Shown in pieces: positions 54,381 to 62,079 of a stretch of 64,000 nucleotides of DNA (position 1 is the stretch's first letter; each line of letters opens with the position of its first letter). The notes below the pieces were generated by a model, which made no database searches, was not told where the DNA came from, and saw only the letters and a list, made by a program, of their open reading frames with translations. Source of the stretch: Aquamicrobium sp. GTDB lineage: Bacteria > Pseudomonadota > Alphaproteobacteria > Rhizobiales > Rhizobiaceae. A program made the translations under genes and the position numbers. The DNA is taken from positions 62,001 to 126,000 of the forward strand of contig NZ_JAMLIE010000002.1 in assembly GCF_023954335.1 (NCBI RefSeq), given 5' to 3'.

Positions 54381-54517
54381 CGTGATATGCTCCTGGCCGA
54401 CCGGACAGGAGCGCGCAGTCTAGCCGACAATGTGGCGGTGATGCGATGGGCGCAAGCGCGTCCTATCGACCCTGCGGCGGACGCGTCGCAGGGAGCGAAT
54501 GCGCGAAGAAGGACAGC

Positions 54518-55021
54518 TCAGTGGGCGGCGGGCAGGCTGGCCGCGCCTTCGGGCGCGCGCACGGAGCTCGATCCGGCCTCGTCCTTGGGAAGATAGTCGA
54601 TCTGCTCGACGAGGATTTCGCGAATCAGCTCCTCGCCCAGCCGCTGGTTGACGCCGGTGCGCACGGTCTCGCGGAACGCGTCGACGTCGAAACTGTCGCG
54701 GCGGGTGAAGTCGATCTCGGGATTGGCGAAGAGATGGTCGTAGACATGGTCCGACAGCAGCGCCTCGGCGGGCAGCTTCAGCGCCGCCAGCCGCTTGCCC
54801 TCGGCGACGAAGACCAGCCGGGCGAGGAAGTAGCCGTGGACGCGGCCCTTGTCGAAGACCGGCACCGATATGATCCCGGTCTTGACGTAGTCGAGACCTT
54901 TGAAGGGAGTGGCCTCGGCGCCCTCCACCGTCTCCTCCGGCTGGGAGGACTGGAAGGCGAACAGGAGCGCGCCCGTCGTCGCGACGCTGATCCAGAGCGC
55001 GGCGACGATGAACTTGATCAT
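54518..55021 (-). CDS. FliL-like membrane protein at the end of the flagellar run
   Basis: The protein has 167 residues: one N-terminal membrane helix (about 4-22) and a periplasmic part with VPVFDKGRVHGYFLARLVFVAEG, then DVDAFRETVRTGVNQRLGEELIREILVEQIDYLPK. The topology and the final helix-strand pattern resemble FliL and other PHB-like stator-associated proteins, although it is not a clear FliL. Its start overlaps the stop of the FlgN-like gene by four bases (ATGA type), so it is co-translated with the flagellar genes. A flagellar motor role is inferred. Confidence 0.7.
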   Translation of the reverse strand: MIKFIVAALWISVATTGALLFAFQSSQPEETVEGAEATPFKGLDYVKTGIISVPVFDKGRVHGYFLARLVFVAEGKRLAALKLPAEALLSDHVYDHLFANPEIDFTRRDSFDVDAFRETVRTGVNQRLGEELIREILVEQIDYLPKDEAGSSSVRAPEGAASLPAAH

Positions 55022-55434
55022 GCCGGGCTCGCTTCCCGGCCGAACTCGTCGGCCGAATAGGTGCCGTCGGCCTCGGCGCGCTGGATCGCGTCCTGCATCA
55101 GGGCGGCGACCTCGGCGACGGCGCTCAGATGGGCGCGGATGACGGCCTCGTTATGCGCCAGCTTGTCGCGCAGCCGCACGATGCCGGCGCGCTGCTCCTC
55201 GCCGAGCACGGCGCCGCGCAGCGACGAGATCGCCTTGTTCAGCTCGTAGAGATAGCGGCTCTTGCGGGCGTTCGACGCTTTGATGTCGAAGCGCGTGTCG
55301 GTGCGGATCGAGGTGGTCTCGGTGTCCACGGCCTCCTCGATGCGGCCGATGATGGCGGAGAGGTTCATGAGCGAAGTTCCGGCCTTGTCGTCGTCGGGGT
55401 CGGATGGCTGCATGAAATCCGCGGCTTCGGGCAT
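55018..55434 (-). CDS. FlgN-like flagellar export chaperone
   Basis: The protein has 138 residues, almost entirely helical with a coiled-coil pattern (LSAIIGRIEEAVDTETTSIR; RLRDKLAHNEAVIRAHLSAVAEVAALM). It resembles the FlgN-type proteins annotated in rhizobial flagellar clusters, which chaperone FlgK and FlgL for export; both hook-associated genes are upstream in the same run. The start could be the ATG 7 or 22 codons further in. The stop overlaps the next gene by four bases. Confidence 0.65.
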   Translation of the reverse strand: MPEAADFMQPSDPDDDKAGTSLMNLSAIIGRIEEAVDTETTSIRTDTRFDIKASNARKSRYLYELNKAISSLRGAVLGEEQRAGIVRLRDKLAHNEAVIRAHLSAVAEVAALMQDAIQRAEADGTYSADEFGREASPA

Positions 55435-55461
55435 GGAATGGTTCTCATCTCACTCGTGGGG

Positions 55462-56019
55462 CTATCGGGTTTCGGTATCGGATGAAGACGGTTGCCATTG
55501 GTCGAGCGTATCGGCGACCCGGCGCTGGATCTCGTAGATCAGCGCGGTCGACAGAAGGCGCTGCTCGTCGAGGGCGGGCCTGCCTGGATCGGCCGAGACG
55601 CCCTGGACCGGAACTTTCTCATCGTCGGCGACATAGTGATCGCGCAGGACGCGCTCGGCGATGCCGATGCCGCCGCGCCTGGCGATGGTGGTGCCGAGCT
55701 GCTCGGCCAGTATCGACTGCCACATCTCGCCGGCCATGCCGCCGCCATAGACGGATTCGGTGTCCGCCGGCAGCATGGTCTGGATGAAGGATTGCAGCAC
55801 CATGGCCTCGAAGCGTGCGAAGGCTTCCGGCGTCGCGGCCTTGCCGCGCGGGGCGTCGGCGCCTGCGGCCGCGGGGTCGAACTTCACCCCTTCCACCTTG
55901 GCGGAGAGGGAGGCGAGCTTTGCCCGGGCGGCCTCGGCGGCGGCGGGATCGGCCGCCCGAACCACGTCCAGTATCAGGTCGCCTGCGGTTGCGATTGCCA
56001 AGCGTCGAACTCCCGACAC
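55462..56019 (-). CDS. Rod-binding / CheL-like protein (FlgJ N-terminal type)
   Basis: The protein has 185 residues. The central part matches the rod-binding domain: FARFEAMVLQSFIQTMLPADTESVYGGGMAGEMWQSILAEQLGTTIARRGGIGIAERVL (about residues 65-125). There is no muramidase domain, as usual in alphaproteobacteria where this protein is named CheL or FlgJ. It helps assemble the rod. An Ala-rich N-terminus of about 50 residues precedes the domain. It is 62 bases from the fliJ-like gene and 27 bases from the FlgN-like gene. Confidence 0.82.
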   Translation of the reverse strand: MSGVRRLAIATAGDLILDVVRAADPAAAEAARAKLASLSAKVEGVKFDPAAAGADAPRGKAATPEAFARFEAMVLQSFIQTMLPADTESVYGGGMAGEMWQSILAEQLGTTIARRGGIGIAERVLRDHYVADDEKVPVQGVSADPGRPALDEQRLLSTALIYEIQRRVADTLDQWQPSSSDTETR

Positions 56020-56081
56020 GTTGATCTGATGCGCCGACTATGGCCGAATAAGCTTGTGGCAGGCTTACTTGGCCTTGCCCC

Positions 56082-56486
56082 CTATTTGGCCTTGTCGCTC
56101 TTCGGGCCCGGCAGCGCGCCGCGCTCGACATTCTCCAGCGTCTCCTTCTCCGCCGCCTCGCGCTCCTCGAGGCGCGCGGCGTCGCGCCAGGCACGCTCGA
56201 CGATGTTGGTGCGCGCGGTGGCGGTCGCGACGCGGCCGGCCTCGATGTCCGCCTGTGCCATCGCCTCGGTCTCGCGCCCCATGGCCGCGCCGATGCGCCG
56301 GTTGTAGAGATCGGGGAACAGGCCCGGCAGCGGCGAGGCGGCGTTGAGCGCTTCGAGCAACTCGGCCGCCTCCTGCCGCGCGTTCGCCGCCTGCGACAGG
56401 TGGGTGGCGTGGCGGGTCTCGTGCAGCGCCTTAATCTGCCTTTGCAGCCTGACGAGACGCTTGAGGCGGTCGGAGCGCGGCGTCAT
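56082..56486 (-). CDS. FliJ-like flagellar export protein
   Basis: The protein has 134 residues and is rich in Ala, Arg and Glu, with two long helices forming a coiled coil (about 5-50 and 75-125), the layout of FliJ, which links export ATPase to the export gate. Sequence similarity to FliJ is weak, so the name rests on size, composition and position. It starts 2 bases after the fliR stop (TGACGATG). Confidence 0.65.
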   Translation of the reverse strand: MTPRSDRLKRLVRLQRQIKALHETRHATHLSQAANARQEAAELLEALNAASPLPGLFPDLYNRRIGAAMGRETEAMAQADIEAGRVATATARTNIVERAWRDAARLEEREAAEKETLENVERGALPGPKSDKAK

Positions 56487-56488
56487 CG

Positions 56489-57247
56489 TCAGCGCCCTAT
56501 GGTGGTCGGCAGGAAGCCGTCGCCGAACAGCGACAGCATGATGCCGATGCCGAAATAGAGCAGGATCAGCGCGCCGGCGATGATGAAGGGCAGGGAGACG
56601 AAATAGACCGGGATCTGCGGCACCAGCTTGTTGACGAAGCCGATGGCGAGGTTGGCGAGGATGGCGTAGGCGATGAACGGGCTGGCGAGGCGCAATGTCA
56701 GGTAGAAGGATTGCGAGACCGTGTCGGCGAGGTCGATCAGCGCCCCTTGCGCGTCGAAGAACCGCCCCATCGGTGCGACCTGATAGGAGGCGACCAGCGC
56801 CTTCAGCACCTCGTGGTGGAAATCGAGCGCGAACAGCAGGAGCAGGGCGCTGGTGGTGATGAGGACGGTCAGCGGCGCCTGCGGCTCCAGTTCGTCGACC
56901 GACGAGCCGGCCATGCCGCCGAAGCCGCCGGTCATGGCGATGACTGCGCCGGCGAACTGGAGCGCCAGCGTATAGAGCCGGGTGACGAGGCCAATGGTCG
57001 CGCCGATCATCAGCTCCGAGGCGATGAGCAGCAGCATGGCGGCCGTCTCGATGCGCACATGCGGGACGATCGCGTCCCACAGATGGGCGAGCAGCGCCCA
57101 GGTGACCGCGATGGCGACGAACAGGCGCACATGCATGGCGATGCGCGCGCTGCCGAAGCCGGGCATCAGCATGAAGCAGGCGCCGATGCGGCAGAAGGCG
57201 AGGAACGCCGCCAGCACGACCGTTTCGAGGGAAAGGTTCTGGAGCAT
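56489..57247 (-). CDS. fliR: Flagellar export-gate protein FliR
   Basis: The protein has 252 residues with six membrane helices. Family marks are FCRIGACFMLMPGFGSARI, LQFAGAVIAMTGGFGG and the C-terminal FVNKLVPQIPVYFVSLPFIIAGALILLY. It forms the export gate with FliP and FliQ. The ATG at 57247 lies 20 bases after the flhA stop. fliP is not in the window. Confidence 0.93.
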   Translation of the reverse strand: MLQNLSLETVVLAAFLAFCRIGACFMLMPGFGSARIAMHVRLFVAIAVTWALLAHLWDAIVPHVRIETAAMLLLIASELMIGATIGLVTRLYTLALQFAGAVIAMTGGFGGMAGSSVDELEPQAPLTVLITTSALLLLFALDFHHEVLKALVASYQVAPMGRFFDAQGALIDLADTVSQSFYLTLRLASPFIAYAILANLAIGFVNKLVPQIPVYFVSLPFIIAGALILLYFGIGIMLSLFGDGFLPTTIGR

Positions 57248-57267
57248 GGCGGCGCGCCGTTCCCGCG

Positions 57268-59355
57268 TCAGGAGATGGAGCCGAGAACCTTGACCTCGAC
57301 GCCGCGCGCGATCTCGACATGGGACAGGACAGGCAGCGTCGCGAACAGGCGCTCGACGATCATCCGCACATAGGGCCGGGCGTCCGGCGCGGTGACGAGC
57401 ACGAAGCGCTCGCCGGCGTCGAGATGCGCGCGCACCGCCTTCGAGGTCTCGTTGCCGAACTCCTCGAGCAGGCGCGGGTCGATGTCGAACTCGCGAATCT
57501 CGCCCTTGGCGTCGCGCTTCAGCGCCTGATGGAAGGCGAGGTCCCAGCGGTTGCCGAGGCGCAGCACCTTGAGGATGCCGCCCTCCGTCAGGTCGCCGCA
57601 GATCTGCTGCGCCATGCGGATGCGCACGTGCTCGACGATCTGCTCGGTGCGGCGCACATGCGGCGCGATCTCGGCGATGGCCTCGATGATCAGGTGCAGG
57701 TTGCGGATCGAGACGCGCTCGGCGAGCAAGAGCTTCAGCACCGCCTGGAAGCCGGGATAGGAGATGTGCGAGGTGCACATCTCGTCGATCAGCTTGCGGT
57801 ATTCCTGGTCCTGCCGCTCGATCAGCGCCTTCATGTCCTTGTAGGACAAAAGCTGCGGCAGGTTGTTGCGGATCACCTCCGACAGATGGGTGAGCAGCAC
57901 CGACATGTTGTCGGCGAAGGTGAAGCGGTCGCGCTTCAGGTCCTCGGCGAACATCTCCGACACCGAATAGGCGCGCATGCCGAAGGCCGGCTCGCGCACT
58001 TCCTCGCCCGGCACCTGCGGCAGCGCGCCGTTGCCGAGCAGCACCATCACCTCGCCGACGCGCATCTGGTATTCGGCGACGACGGTGCCGTGGATCTTGA
58101 TCTGGTAGTTCTTCGGCGGGATCGAGAAATCGTCGGTCAGCTTCACCTCGGGCACGACGAAGCCGTACTGGGTGGCGAACTTCTTGCGCATCTTGCCCAT
58201 GCGGAAGGCGAGCTCCTGATGCGAGGTCAGGAGCTTGGTCGAAAGCTGCTTGCCGATCAGCAGCTCGATCTCGGCGGTCTTCAGCGAGGCCTTGATCGAC
58301 TGCTTCTCCTCCTCGACCTTCGCGGCTTCCGCCTTCTGCTCGACCTCCTGCTCGGCGGCGAGCTTCTTGCGGCGCTGGAGCGGGATGGCGTAGGCGATGG
58401 CCGCCATGGCCAGGCCGAGTGCGAAGAAGGGAAGCATCGGCAGGCCGGGCATCAGGCCCATGCCGAACAGCAGCAGCGCCGAGACCGAGAGCGCGCGCGG
58501 ATAGGCGCCGAGCTGGCCGAACACGGCCTCGTCGGTCGCGCCGCGCGTGCCGCCCTTGGAGACGACGAGGCCGGCGGAAAGCGAGACGATCAGCGCCGGG
58601 ATCTGGGTGGCGAGGCCGTCGCCCACCGACAGCTTGACGAAGACGTCGGCGGATTCGGCCATGCCCATGCCGTGGCGGGTGTAGCCGATGGCGATGCCGC
58701 CGACGATGTTGATGGCGGTGATGATGAGGCCGGCGATGGCGTCGCCGCGCACGAATTTCGACGCGCCGTCCATGGCGCCGAAGAAGGAGGATTCCTCCTC
58801 CAGCTCGCGGCGGCGGAGCTGCGCCTGCTTGTCGTCGATGACGCCGGCGGACAAGTCGGCGTCGATCGACATCTGCTTGCCGGGGATGGCGTCGAGCGTG
58901 AAGCGCGCGCCGACCTCGGCGATGCGGGTCGCGCCCTTGGTGATGACGATGAAGTTCACCACGATCAGGATCAGGAAGACGATCAGGCCGATGACGAAAT
59001 CGCCAGCCATGACGAGGCTGGAGAAGCCGGAGATGACGTAGCCCGCGGCGTCGACGCCCTCGTTGCCGTGCGACAGGATCGCGCGCGTCGTGGCGATGGA
59101 GAGCGCGAGCCGCAGCATGGTGACGATGAGCAGCACCGTCGGGAACGAGGTGAAGTCGAGCGGCTTCTGCATCCACAGCGCCACCATCAGGATCAGCACC
59201 GAGACCGCGATGGAGAGGGCAAGGCCGAAATCGATCAGGAAGGCCGGGATCGGCAGGAACAGGATCGACAGGATGACGATCACGCCCAGCGCCAGCGCGA
59301 CGTCGCGGCCGTAGTTGCGGGCGGTGATGGGGGATGCTGTTTCGATGAGCGCCAT
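57268..59355 (-). CDS. flhA: Flagellar export apparatus protein FlhA
   Basis: The protein has 695 residues. The N-terminal half (about 1-320) carries eight membrane helices with the FHIPEP-type segment (ARFTLDAIPGKQMSIDADL), and the C-terminal cytosolic half (about 350-695) forms the ring that docks export substrates and chaperones. The start at 59355 fits the family; the upstream codons lie in a repeat. It is followed by fliR at 20 bases. A large inverted repeat separates it from fliQ upstream. Confidence 0.95.
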   Translation of the reverse strand: MALIETASPITARNYGRDVALALGVIVILSILFLPIPAFLIDFGLALSIAVSVLILMVALWMQKPLDFTSFPTVLLIVTMLRLALSIATTRAILSHGNEGVDAAGYVISGFSSLVMAGDFVIGLIVFLILIVVNFIVITKGATRIAEVGARFTLDAIPGKQMSIDADLSAGVIDDKQAQLRRRELEEESSFFGAMDGASKFVRGDAIAGLIITAINIVGGIAIGYTRHGMGMAESADVFVKLSVGDGLATQIPALIVSLSAGLVVSKGGTRGATDEAVFGQLGAYPRALSVSALLLFGMGLMPGLPMLPFFALGLAMAAIAYAIPLQRRKKLAAEQEVEQKAEAAKVEEEKQSIKASLKTAEIELLIGKQLSTKLLTSHQELAFRMGKMRKKFATQYGFVVPEVKLTDDFSIPPKNYQIKIHGTVVAEYQMRVGEVMVLLGNGALPQVPGEEVREPAFGMRAYSVSEMFAEDLKRDRFTFADNMSVLLTHLSEVIRNNLPQLLSYKDMKALIERQDQEYRKLIDEMCTSHISYPGFQAVLKLLLAERVSIRNLHLIIEAIAEIAPHVRRTEQIVEHVRIRMAQQICGDLTEGGILKVLRLGNRWDLAFHQALKRDAKGEIREFDIDPRLLEEFGNETSKAVRAHLDAGERFVLVTAPDARPYVRMIVERLFATLPVLSHVEIARGVEVKVLGSIS

Positions 59356-59395
59356 GGCGGGAGAGTAGAGCGCGAACCTTGCGCGAGGATGAGAT

Positions 59396-59482
59396 GAGCG
59401 AATAGCGAATAGGGAATAGCGAATAGGGTTCTCCAAGCCGCGGCGCTTTCCCTATTCGCTACTCCCTATTCGCTATTCGCTC
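59396..59482. repeat. 33-bp inverted repeat inside the flagellar operon
   Basis: The left arm (59396-59428) and right arm (59450-59482) are complementary over 33 bases with one mismatch, 21 bases apart. Each arm is itself made of GCGAATAGG-type units, such as AATAGCGAATAGGG. It ends over the last two bases of the fliQ stop and lies before flhA. An RNA hairpin of 33 pairs between co-transcribed genes could slow decay or reduce downstream expression. Similar CCCTATTCGCTA repeats are known as dispersed elements in Hyphomicrobiales. Confidence 0.85.
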
Positions 59483-59747
59483 AGAATCCCGTTTCTATTC
59501 GCTGGAACATCACCGTCGTGAAGCTGGCGATCTGGGCGCCGATGAAGGGCGCGGAGAAGGCGACCGTCAGCAGGATCGCGACGATCTTGGGCACGAAGGT
59601 CAGGGTGATTTCCTGAATCTGCGTCAGTGCCTGCATGAAGGCGATGCCGACGCCGACGAACATCGCCACCGCGACCGCCGGCCCCGATGCCACGAGGACG
59701 GTCCAGATCGCGTACTGGGCGATGTCGAGTGCATCGGCCTCGTTCAT
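59481..59747 (-). CDS. fliQ: Flagellar export-gate protein FliQ
   Basis: The protein has 88 residues with two membrane helices and the FliQ pattern GVGIAFMQALTQIQEITLTFVPKIVA. It forms the export gate with FliP and FliR. The ATG at 59747 was chosen for family length. The palindromic repeat at 59764-59807 lies immediately upstream of it. Confidence 0.93.
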   Translation of the reverse strand: MNEADALDIAQYAIWTVLVASGPAVAVAMFVGVGIAFMQALTQIQEITLTFVPKIVAILLTVAFSAPFIGAQIASFTTVMFQRIETGF

Positions 59748-59763
59748 CGTTTTCTTTCTCTTC

Positions 59764-59807
59764 GCAATTCCGGACGGAAAACCGCTTCGCACCTTTCCGG
59801 GAATTGC
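59764..59807. repeat. 44-bp dispersed palindrome, copy B
   Basis: GCAATTCC (59764-59771) mirrors GGAATTGC (59800-59807), with inner GGACGGAAA and TTTCC segments. It has the same length and outer arms as the copy at 43349-43392. It sits in the flgD-fliQ gap within the flagellar run. Confidence 0.8.
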
Positions 59808-59816
59808 TCTGGTGGA

Positions 59817-60209
59817 TCAGCGGATGACGACGCCCGCCCAGACGGGCAGTTCCTGTCCGTCCTCGAGCCTGGCCATGATGCCGTCGCTGTAGAGGCGCAC
59901 GCTCTCGACGGTGCCCTTGATGGTGCCGTCGGCGGATTCGATCTCGCGGCCGATCAGGTCGCCGGCCTGCGCGAAGGTCGAGGCCTGAAGAATGCCGTCG
60001 AGCTTGCTGTTGATCTGCACCGACTGCTCCACCTGGCTGAAGGTCGCCAGCTGCGCGACGTAGTCGGTGGATTCCATCGGCGAGGTCGGGTCCTGGTTCT
60101 TCATCTGGGCCACGAGGAGGCGCAGGAAGGACTGGTAGTCGACGGTCTGGGCCTTGCCGGCGGCGCTCTGCGCCGCGTTCGTCGTATTGCCGATGGCCGG
60201 AACGTTCAT
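59817..60209 (-). CDS. flgD: Flagellar hook-assembly scaffold FlgD
   Basis: The protein has 130 residues, short as usual for rhizobial FlgD. The conserved N-terminal part is VDYQSFLRLLVAQMKNQDPTSPMESTDYVAQLATFSQVEQ (about residues 23-62), followed by a beta domain. It caps the growing hook. It starts 5 bases after the flbT stop. Confidence 0.93.
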   Translation of the reverse strand: MNVPAIGNTTNAAQSAAGKAQTVDYQSFLRLLVAQMKNQDPTSPMESTDYVAQLATFSQVEQSVQINSKLDGILQASTFAQAGDLIGREIESADGTIKGTVESVRLYSDGIMARLEDGQELPVWAGVVIR

Positions 60210-60214
60210 GGCGT

Positions 60215-60649
60215 CTACTCCGCTGCGGTGAGGACGAGAGGGGAAGGCTGCATCGCGCCGCTTTCGAGGATGGCGGCCTCGCGCGGGAACAGGCCGCGCA
60301 GCGCCTTCAGGGCCTCGAACACATCGCCTTCATTCACCATGCGGTCGATGTTCTTGAGCATCGCCAGGATGTGCTCGTCGCTGAAGGTCGCCAGCAGCAG
60401 CGGCATCGACTTGCGCAGCATCTCGCGCGCTTCCGACGCCCCTTGCGGGTTCATCAGGATGATCTGGACGATGAAGTAGAGCTGCTTCAGCGGGGTGTTG
60501 GCGGCTTCGGGCTGCAGGACGTGGGTCTCGAGCAGGAACTGCACGTCGTTGAGCAGCTCGAGCGATACCTTCCGGTCGACCTTGAGCACGGCGCCGTTGA
60601 TGTAGATTTTCTCGTTGGCCTTGAGGGTGATCTTCAGGGTGTTTTTCAT
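60215..60649 (-). CDS. flbT: Flagellin regulator FlbT
   Basis: The protein has 144 residues and matches FlbT throughout: LKITLKANEKIYINGAVLKVDRKVSLELLNDVQFLLE and LYFIVQIILMNPQ. In alphaproteobacteria FlbT acts on flagellin mRNA stability and translation after transcription. Its ATG overlaps the flaF stop (ATGA at 60646-60649), so the pair is translationally coupled. Confidence 0.95.
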   Translation of the reverse strand: MKNTLKITLKANEKIYINGAVLKVDRKVSLELLNDVQFLLETHVLQPEAANTPLKQLYFIVQIILMNPQGASEAREMLRKSMPLLLATFSDEHILAMLKNIDRMVNEGDVFEALKALRGLFPREAAILESGAMQPSPLVLTAAE

Positions 60650-60993
60650 TGAATGCCATCGCGGATGATCTGCGAGACCTCGATCAGGCCCTCGAAATTG
60701 TCCGAGCGGCCCTGATGGACTTCCTCGGCCTCGCGCAGCAGCCACAGGCCGATCGAGATCAGGTTGGCGCGCAGCTCCTGCGGCAGTTCGTTCTCCTCGC
60801 TGCCGAGGTCCTCGATGAAGGTGCTCCACACCCGGTTGAGGAAATGGATGGCCTGGGCCGCCTCGACGGAAGGGACGCCCTTGTCCTTCGCGACCACGAG
60901 AAGATCGATGGAGCGGGTCAGGATCTGCCGCTCGCGATCCTTGGCGTCGGCCACGGAGTCGGACTGAACTTCGGCATAAGAGAATTGATACAT
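60646..60993 (-). CDS. flaF: Flagellin synthesis protein FlaF
   Basis: The protein has 115 residues and matches FlaF (MYQFSYAEVQ start; NRVWSTFIEDL; ELRANLISIGLWLLREAEEV). It is required for flagellin synthesis or secretion and acts opposite to FlbT. The gene overlaps flbT by four bases and lies 35 bases after the flgL stop. Confidence 0.95.
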   Translation of the reverse strand: MYQFSYAEVQSDSVADAKDRERQILTRSIDLLVVAKDKGVPSVEAAQAIHFLNRVWSTFIEDLGSEENELPQELRANLISIGLWLLREAEEVHQGRSDNFEGLIEVSQIIRDGIQ

Positions 60994-61028
60994 GGCGTCC
61001 CCGTGCGGTATTTACAGCAAGTGCCGGC

Positions 61029-62075
61029 TTACGAAAGGTAGTTGAGCAGGCTCAGTTTCTGCATGCTGGCGGTCAGCGAATAAGAGATTTCCAGCTGGGT
61101 CTTGAGGTTCGTCACCTTCGCCGCCGCCTCGAACTCGTCTATCCCCTCGAGATCGTGGATGCTGCCGGTGAAGAGGTCGATCTGCGTCGACATGCGTTCG
61201 CTGGCTTGGCTTAGGCGCTGTTCCGTCACGCCGGTGTAGCCTTGCTGGTTGGCCAGGTCGGTGATCGCCTCGCCGAGAAACCTGATGCCGTGCTCGACGG
61301 CGGCGATGCGCGCCTCGTCGCTGAGCGGGCCGCTGAAGGTGGCGGCCACGGTGGCGGCGGCCATGGCGAGCTTGCGGAAGCCGGGAATGTTCGCCGACAC
61401 CGATGTCTGGGCCGTCTCCGTCAGCGTGATCCGCGAGGTGATGGTCTGGTCGGTGGCCTGCGACCAGTCGAGGCTCCATCCCGCGCCCAGGAACTGGCTC
61501 TCGATCGAGACGAGGAAGGCGTCCATGTCGGCGGACGTGATGCCGGCCGCTGCCGGATCGTCGGCAGGGAAACCGAAATGCGCCGCGAAGCTGGCGTCGA
61601 AGGCGACCCTGTTGGGCGAGGCCGGATCGAGGAAATCGTTGAGCGGCTTCGCGTCGGTGTTGATACCGGCGAAGATGTTCTCGCCGTTGAGGTTGGTGTT
61701 CAGTACCGACGACATCAGCGCCAGCACCTTTTCCGCCTGCTGCTGGACGATGGTCGGGTCGACGGCGTCCGTCAGCGCGGTCGAATAGTTGGCGAGCAGA
61801 TCGCTGGCGGCCTCGGTCAGCTCCTTGAGGCCGATCTGCGTCGATTTCAGCCGCGTGGCGGCGAGCTCGTTGGAGTCGATGATGCCGTTCAGCCGGTCGA
61901 TCTCGCGATGGAGGGAAACCGATATGCTGCTGCGGGCGCCGAGCGCGAGGCCGGTGTCGGCGACGCGCAGCGTGCTCATTTCCTTGGTCGCCTTGACGAG
62001 ATCGGACTGCAGGCGCGACGTCTGGTAGCGCATCGCCTGCGAGATTGCCTGGGAGGAAACGAAAGAGACTTTCAT
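61029..62075 (-). CDS. flgL: Hook-associated protein FlgL (HAP3)
   Basis: The protein has 348 residues with the flagellin-like helical N-terminus (SQAISQAMRYQTSRLQSDLVKATKEMST) and C-terminus (FEAAAKVTNLKTQLEISYSLTASMQKLSLLNYL). It forms the junction between hook and filament with FlgK. It starts 4 bases after the flgK stop, so both are co-translated. Confidence 0.94.
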   Translation of the reverse strand: MKVSFVSSQAISQAMRYQTSRLQSDLVKATKEMSTLRVADTGLALGARSSISVSLHREIDRLNGIIDSNELAATRLKSTQIGLKELTEAASDLLANYSTALTDAVDPTIVQQQAEKVLALMSSVLNTNLNGENIFAGINTDAKPLNDFLDPASPNRVAFDASFAAHFGFPADDPAAAGITSADMDAFLVSIESQFLGAGWSLDWSQATDQTITSRITLTETAQTSVSANIPGFRKLAMAAATVAATFSGPLSDEARIAAVEHGIRFLGEAITDLANQQGYTGVTEQRLSQASERMSTQIDLFTGSIHDLEGIDEFEAAAKVTNLKTQLEISYSLTASMQKLSLLNYLS

Positions 62076-62079
62076 GGCG

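Noticed and set aside
56489..59176. 895-codon minus-strand frame joining an antisense-phase stretch to FliR
   Set aside because: Only its last 252 codons match FliR; the first part is an out-of-frame reading of flhA.
57319..59397. 692-codon plus-strand frame opposite flhA
   Set aside because: The minus strand holds a clear flhA; this frame is a shadow rich in Arg, Asp and His with no motif.
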